Positions 52,625 through 54,924 of a DNA stretch of 54,924 bases are shown in pieces. The first letter of the stretch is position 1. The number at the start of each line of letters is the position of its first letter. Source of the stretch: Burkholderiales bacterium (GTDB lineage Bacteria > Pseudomonadota > Gammaproteobacteria > Burkholderiales > WYBJ01); NCBI GenBank assembly GCA_020848435.1, contig JADLAC010000040.1, positions 1-54,924 on the forward strand, written 5' to 3'. The position numbers and the translations under genes are program-made. Under the pieces are notes generated by a model. It was not told where the DNA came from. It worked only from the letters and a program-made list of their open reading frames with translations, and searched no databases.

Positions 52625-53449
52625 ATGCGTGAGCGCTACGCCGTCATCGGTAATCCGGTGACTCACAGCAAGTCGCCGCAAATCCATAGCGCGTTCGCGC
52701 GCCAGACGAGTCAGGACATCGTCTACGTGCGACTGGCCGCGCCAAAGGGCGGCTTTCGCGCCGAGCTCGATCGGTTCATCGCCCACGGCGGCCGCGGCCT
52801 CAATGTTACCGTGCCGTTCAAGCAGGAAGCCGCAGCGGCCTGCACGGCGGTATCGGAGCGCGGCAAGTTCGCGCAAGCGGTCAATACGCTCACGTTCAAA
52901 GACGGCAAAATCGTTGGCGACAACACCGACGGCGCGGGCCTGCTGCGCGACCTGGAGAAGAATCTGCATGTCGGCCTGCATGGCCGCCGGGTGCTGATCC
53001 TCGGCGCCGGGGGCGCGGCGCGCGGGGTCATGATGCCGCTCATCGCCCGCGGCGTACGCATGATCGTCGTGGCCAACCGGGATCGGTCCAAGGCGCAGGC
53101 ACTGGAGGAGCGCTTCGGCCTTTTCGGCAACGTGCGCGCACGCGGCTACGACGAGCTCGCCGGCAACGGCTACGAGCTCATCATCAATGCGACCTCGGCG
53201 AGCCTGCAAGGCGTATTGCCGCCCGTGCCTGGGAGCGTCTTCGCGCCGGATTGCGTGGTCTACGACATGGTGTACGCGGCCGGCGGTCAGACGCCCTTCC
53301 TGCAATTTGCGCGCGAATGCGGTGCGCTCATCACCAGCGACGGGCTCGGCATGTTGGTCGAGCAGGCGGCCGAATCCTTTTTCATCTGGCGAGGCGTGCG
53401 GCCCGACACGGCACCGGTGCTCGAGCTGCTGCGCGCGGCCGGAGTGTGA
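52625..53449 (+). CDS. aroE: Shikimate dehydrogenase (NADP+)
   Basis: A 274-residue AroE, which reduces 3-dehydroshikimate with NADPH in aromatic amino acid synthesis. The substrate motif YAVIGNPVTHSKSPQIHSAF is near the start, the catalytic lysine lies in NVTVPFKQEAA and the partner aspartate in GDNTDGAGLLRDL. The NADP-binding fold is LILGAGGAARGVMMPLIARG followed by VVANRDRSKA, which favours the 2'-phosphate. The C-terminal family phrase DGLGMLVEQAAESFFIWRGV is intact. It lies 21 bp after the tonB-like gene and 83 bp before mtgA. Confidence 0.95.
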   Translation: MRERYAVIGNPVTHSKSPQIHSAFARQTSQDIVYVRLAAPKGGFRAELDRFIAHGGRGLNVTVPFKQEAAAACTAVSERGKFAQAVNTLTFKDGKIVGDNTDGAGLLRDLEKNLHVGLHGRRVLILGAGGAARGVMMPLIARGVRMIVVANRDRSKAQALEERFGLFGNVRARGYDELAGNGYELIINATSASLQGVLPPVPGSVFAPDCVVYDMVYAAGGQTPFLQFARECGALITSDGLGMLVEQAAESFFIWRGVRPDTAPVLELLRAAGV

Positions 53450-53532
53450 CGCCGGCTCGGGCCGCGAGCGCGCCGTGATTCGAGCGCCGGGTCCGATATC
53501 TCACCCGGCCGGCCTGGCGTAATGGCAACGCG

Positions 53533-54264
53533 TTGACCGATGCAGGCATTCGGGTATCCGGGTTGATGCTGCGTTCGATCTGGCGCGTGCTCGTGTTCGT
53601 GCTCGGGCTCGCCATCGGGCTCGCGGCTGCGTACCAGCTGTGGGTGTTCGGTCATGTCTGGTGGTGGGTCGAGCATAACCCGGACAGTACCGCCTTCATG
53701 GACGATCGGCTGCGCACGCTGCGGGCAAAGAACCCGCAGGCGCAACTGCGACACCAATGGCTATCCTACGCGCGCATCTCGGCGCATCTGAAGCGCGCCG
53801 TCGTCGCGGCCGAGGACGCCAAGTTCCTGGATCACGAAGGCTTCGACTGGGAGGCGATCCAGCAAGCGCACGAAAAGAACCTCAAGCACAAGCGCGTGGT
53901 CGCGGGCGGCTCGACGATTTCGCAGCAGTTGGCGAAGAACCTGTTTCTCTCGGGCAGCCGCTCGCCATGGCGCAAGGGGCAGGAGGCGCTCATCACGCTC
54001 ATGCTGGAAAAGATGATGAGCAAACGGCGCATCCTCGAGATCTATCTCAACGTCATCGAGTGGGGCAACGGCGTCTTCGGCGCGGATGCGGCGGCCCGGC
54101 ATTACTTCGGGATATCGGCGTCGCAGTTGACCGCGGAGCAGGCCGCGCGCCTCGCCTCGATGGTGCCCAATCCGCGCTTCTACGACCGCAACCGCCACGC
54201 GCCGTGGCTCGCCGCCAAGACGCGGCTCATCCTGGGGCGGATGAATGCGGCGGCGATTCCGTGA
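53533..54264 (+). CDS. mtgA: Monofunctional biosynthetic peptidoglycan transglycosylase
   Basis: A 243-residue family 51 glycosyltransferase that polymerises lipid II into glycan strands. One N-terminal membrane anchor (LVFVLGLAIGLAAAYQLWVF) precedes the catalytic domain. Motifs: VVAAEDAKFLDHEGFDWEAI with the catalytic glutamate, GGSTISQQLAKNLFLSGSRS, and KMMSKRRILEIYLNVIEWGN with the second glutamate. The length equals that of E. coli MtgA (about 242). The start is TTG at 53533; ATG at 53566 (MLRSIWRVLVF) is a credible alternative and neither has a clear Shine-Dalgarno sequence. It sits downstream of aroE as in many betaproteobacteria. Confidence 0.93.
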   Translation: MTDAGIRVSGLMLRSIWRVLVFVLGLAIGLAAAYQLWVFGHVWWWVEHNPDSTAFMDDRLRTLRAKNPQAQLRHQWLSYARISAHLKRAVVAAEDAKFLDHEGFDWEAIQQAHEKNLKHKRVVAGGSTISQQLAKNLFLSGSRSPWRKGQEALITLMLEKMMSKRRILEIYLNVIEWGNGVFGADAAARHYFGISASQLTAEQAARLASMVPNPRFYDRNRHAPWLAAKTRLILGRMNAAAIP

Positions 54265-54433
54265 AAGCGGATCGGCACGCAGTTGAGCCAGCCCTGGGCG
54301 CAACGACGGCCGGCGCTGGCCGCCATTGCATGAGGGCGCGCCGGCGCGATTGCGCTGTGCCCTTTCCCTGCCCACGAGTGGCGCAGCGCCTGCCTTCAAG
54401 CCCGCGCCACGATCGCGTGCCTTGGGCGCCGCG

Positions 54434-54841
54434 TCACGACAACGCAACCTCGAATCCCTTCCTGGTCGCCGGACGGGCCATGCAGCGCTCATACCACGCC
54501 TTCACGTGCGGGAAGTCGGCCAGATCGACCTGATGGCGCTCGTGCCGCCAGGCCCAGCCGAGAATGGCGAAATCGGCAATGGAGCACTCGCCGGCGACGT
54601 AATCCCGGCCGGCGAGGCGCCGGTCGAGCACGCCGTAGAGGCGCCGCGTTTCCTTCGAGTAGCGCTCCAGCCCATAGCGCCGATCGGCGGGATCGGCCAC
54701 GAGCAGGAAATGATGTACCTGGCCGGGCATCGGGCCGAATCCGCCCATCTGCCACATCAGCCACTCTAGGAGCCTGTCGGACTTGATTTCGCGCGATGCG
54801 TTGTGGGCGCAACCCGAAGGGACGGGGCGATTTTCGCGCAT
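54434..54841 (-). pseudogene. Glutathione S-transferase, 5' end replaced by a repeat
   Basis: Only the helical C-terminal domain of a GST remains: EWLMWQMGGFGPMPGQVHHF, RLYGVLDRRLAGRDYVAGE and CSIADFAILGWAWRHERHQV, ending VALS at 54434. The thioredoxin domain of about 80 residues that should precede it is absent. Homology stops at about 54766, exactly where the interspersed repeat begins. The ORF is still open to an ATG at 54841 within the repeat (25 codons of repeat-derived sequence). It resembles the YfcG/Ure2-like class. It is probably non-functional, unless the N-terminal half lies beyond the repeat and the contig join is wrong. Confidence 0.75.
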
Positions 54842-54924
54842 GGCGGTGTCGAACGACTTGCCGATAGTCTCGCTATCGGCTGCGTCGTCCTCCTAGCCCT
54901 GCGCGAAAATCGCCTCCGTCGCAC
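54766..54924 (-). repeat. Structured interspersed repeat, right copy
   Basis: The tail 54766-54815 is the reverse complement of sequences at 94-136 and 1-18. It is followed by a hairpin of the same build as the left copy: outer arms 54826-54839 and 54901-54914 pair perfectly over 14 bp, and the inner stem GCCGATAG (54860-54867) pairs with CTATCGGC (54873-54880) around the loop TCTCG. Between the stems the two copies share CTTGCC, CTGC and TGCGCG at equal spacing. The element runs to the end of the window and truncates a GST gene. Confidence 0.75.

Overview
The window looks like chromosomal DNA of a high-GC betaproteobacterium, probably from or near the Burkholderiales. The signs are four Bug/TctC-type periplasmic solute-binding proteins with no TctA/TctB partners, many CoA-ester and hydantoinase-type catabolic genes, and a housekeeping block in the order RNase II-like - tonB-like - aroE - mtgA. 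Both ends lie in copies of the same structured interspersed repeat (about 1-136 and 54766-54924). The window may therefore be a whole contig that broke at repeats.

Layout. 0.2-4.1 kb: a DapA-superfamily aldolase, an FAD dehydrogenase and a DUF445 membrane protein. 4.3-9.7 kb (minus): a leucine/isovalerate-type cluster (thiolase, HCCA-isomerase-like protein, methylcrotonyl-CoA carboxylase beta subunit, methylglutaconyl-CoA hydratase, HMG-CoA lyase) without the biotin-carrying alpha subunit or isovaleryl-CoA dehydrogenase. 10.0-15.9 kb (plus): quinone oxidoreductase, a Bug protein, two tandem crotonases, a second Bug protein and an SDR-fold protein that has lost its catalytic residues. 16.0-22.6 kb (minus): copper ATPase, Fic protein, AsmA-like protein and a BON lipoprotein. 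22.7-26.9 kb (plus): M20 hydrolase, Bug, a second residue-depleted SDR and another Bug, bracketed by two BON lipoproteins on the other strand.

27.4-38.1 kb (minus) is the most unusual part. It is a compact predicted defence operon: an XRE-SNF2 helicase-DUF3883 fusion, a damaged dinD-like gene, a DUF1156 adenine-specific DNA methylase and a DUF499 ATPase. Its content matches the helicase-methylase-ATPase (Hma) class of predicted phage-defence systems, as I remember it. The dinD gene has lost about 110 internal codons plus the reading frame, so its N-terminal half is now open in frame into the methylase. An imperfect palindrome sits between the -35 and -10 elements of the operon promoter, which suggests that the HTH domain fused to the helicase represses its own operon.

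38.1-54.9 kb: an alpha/beta hydrolase, a GST, the HyuB-HyuA pair, an EamA transporter, an operon of Na/Pi cotransporter, PhnZ-like HD oxygenase and alanine dehydrogenase, then the housekeeping block, and last a GST gene whose 5' end is replaced by the repeat. I saw no rRNA, tRNA, CRISPR array, transposase or integrase.
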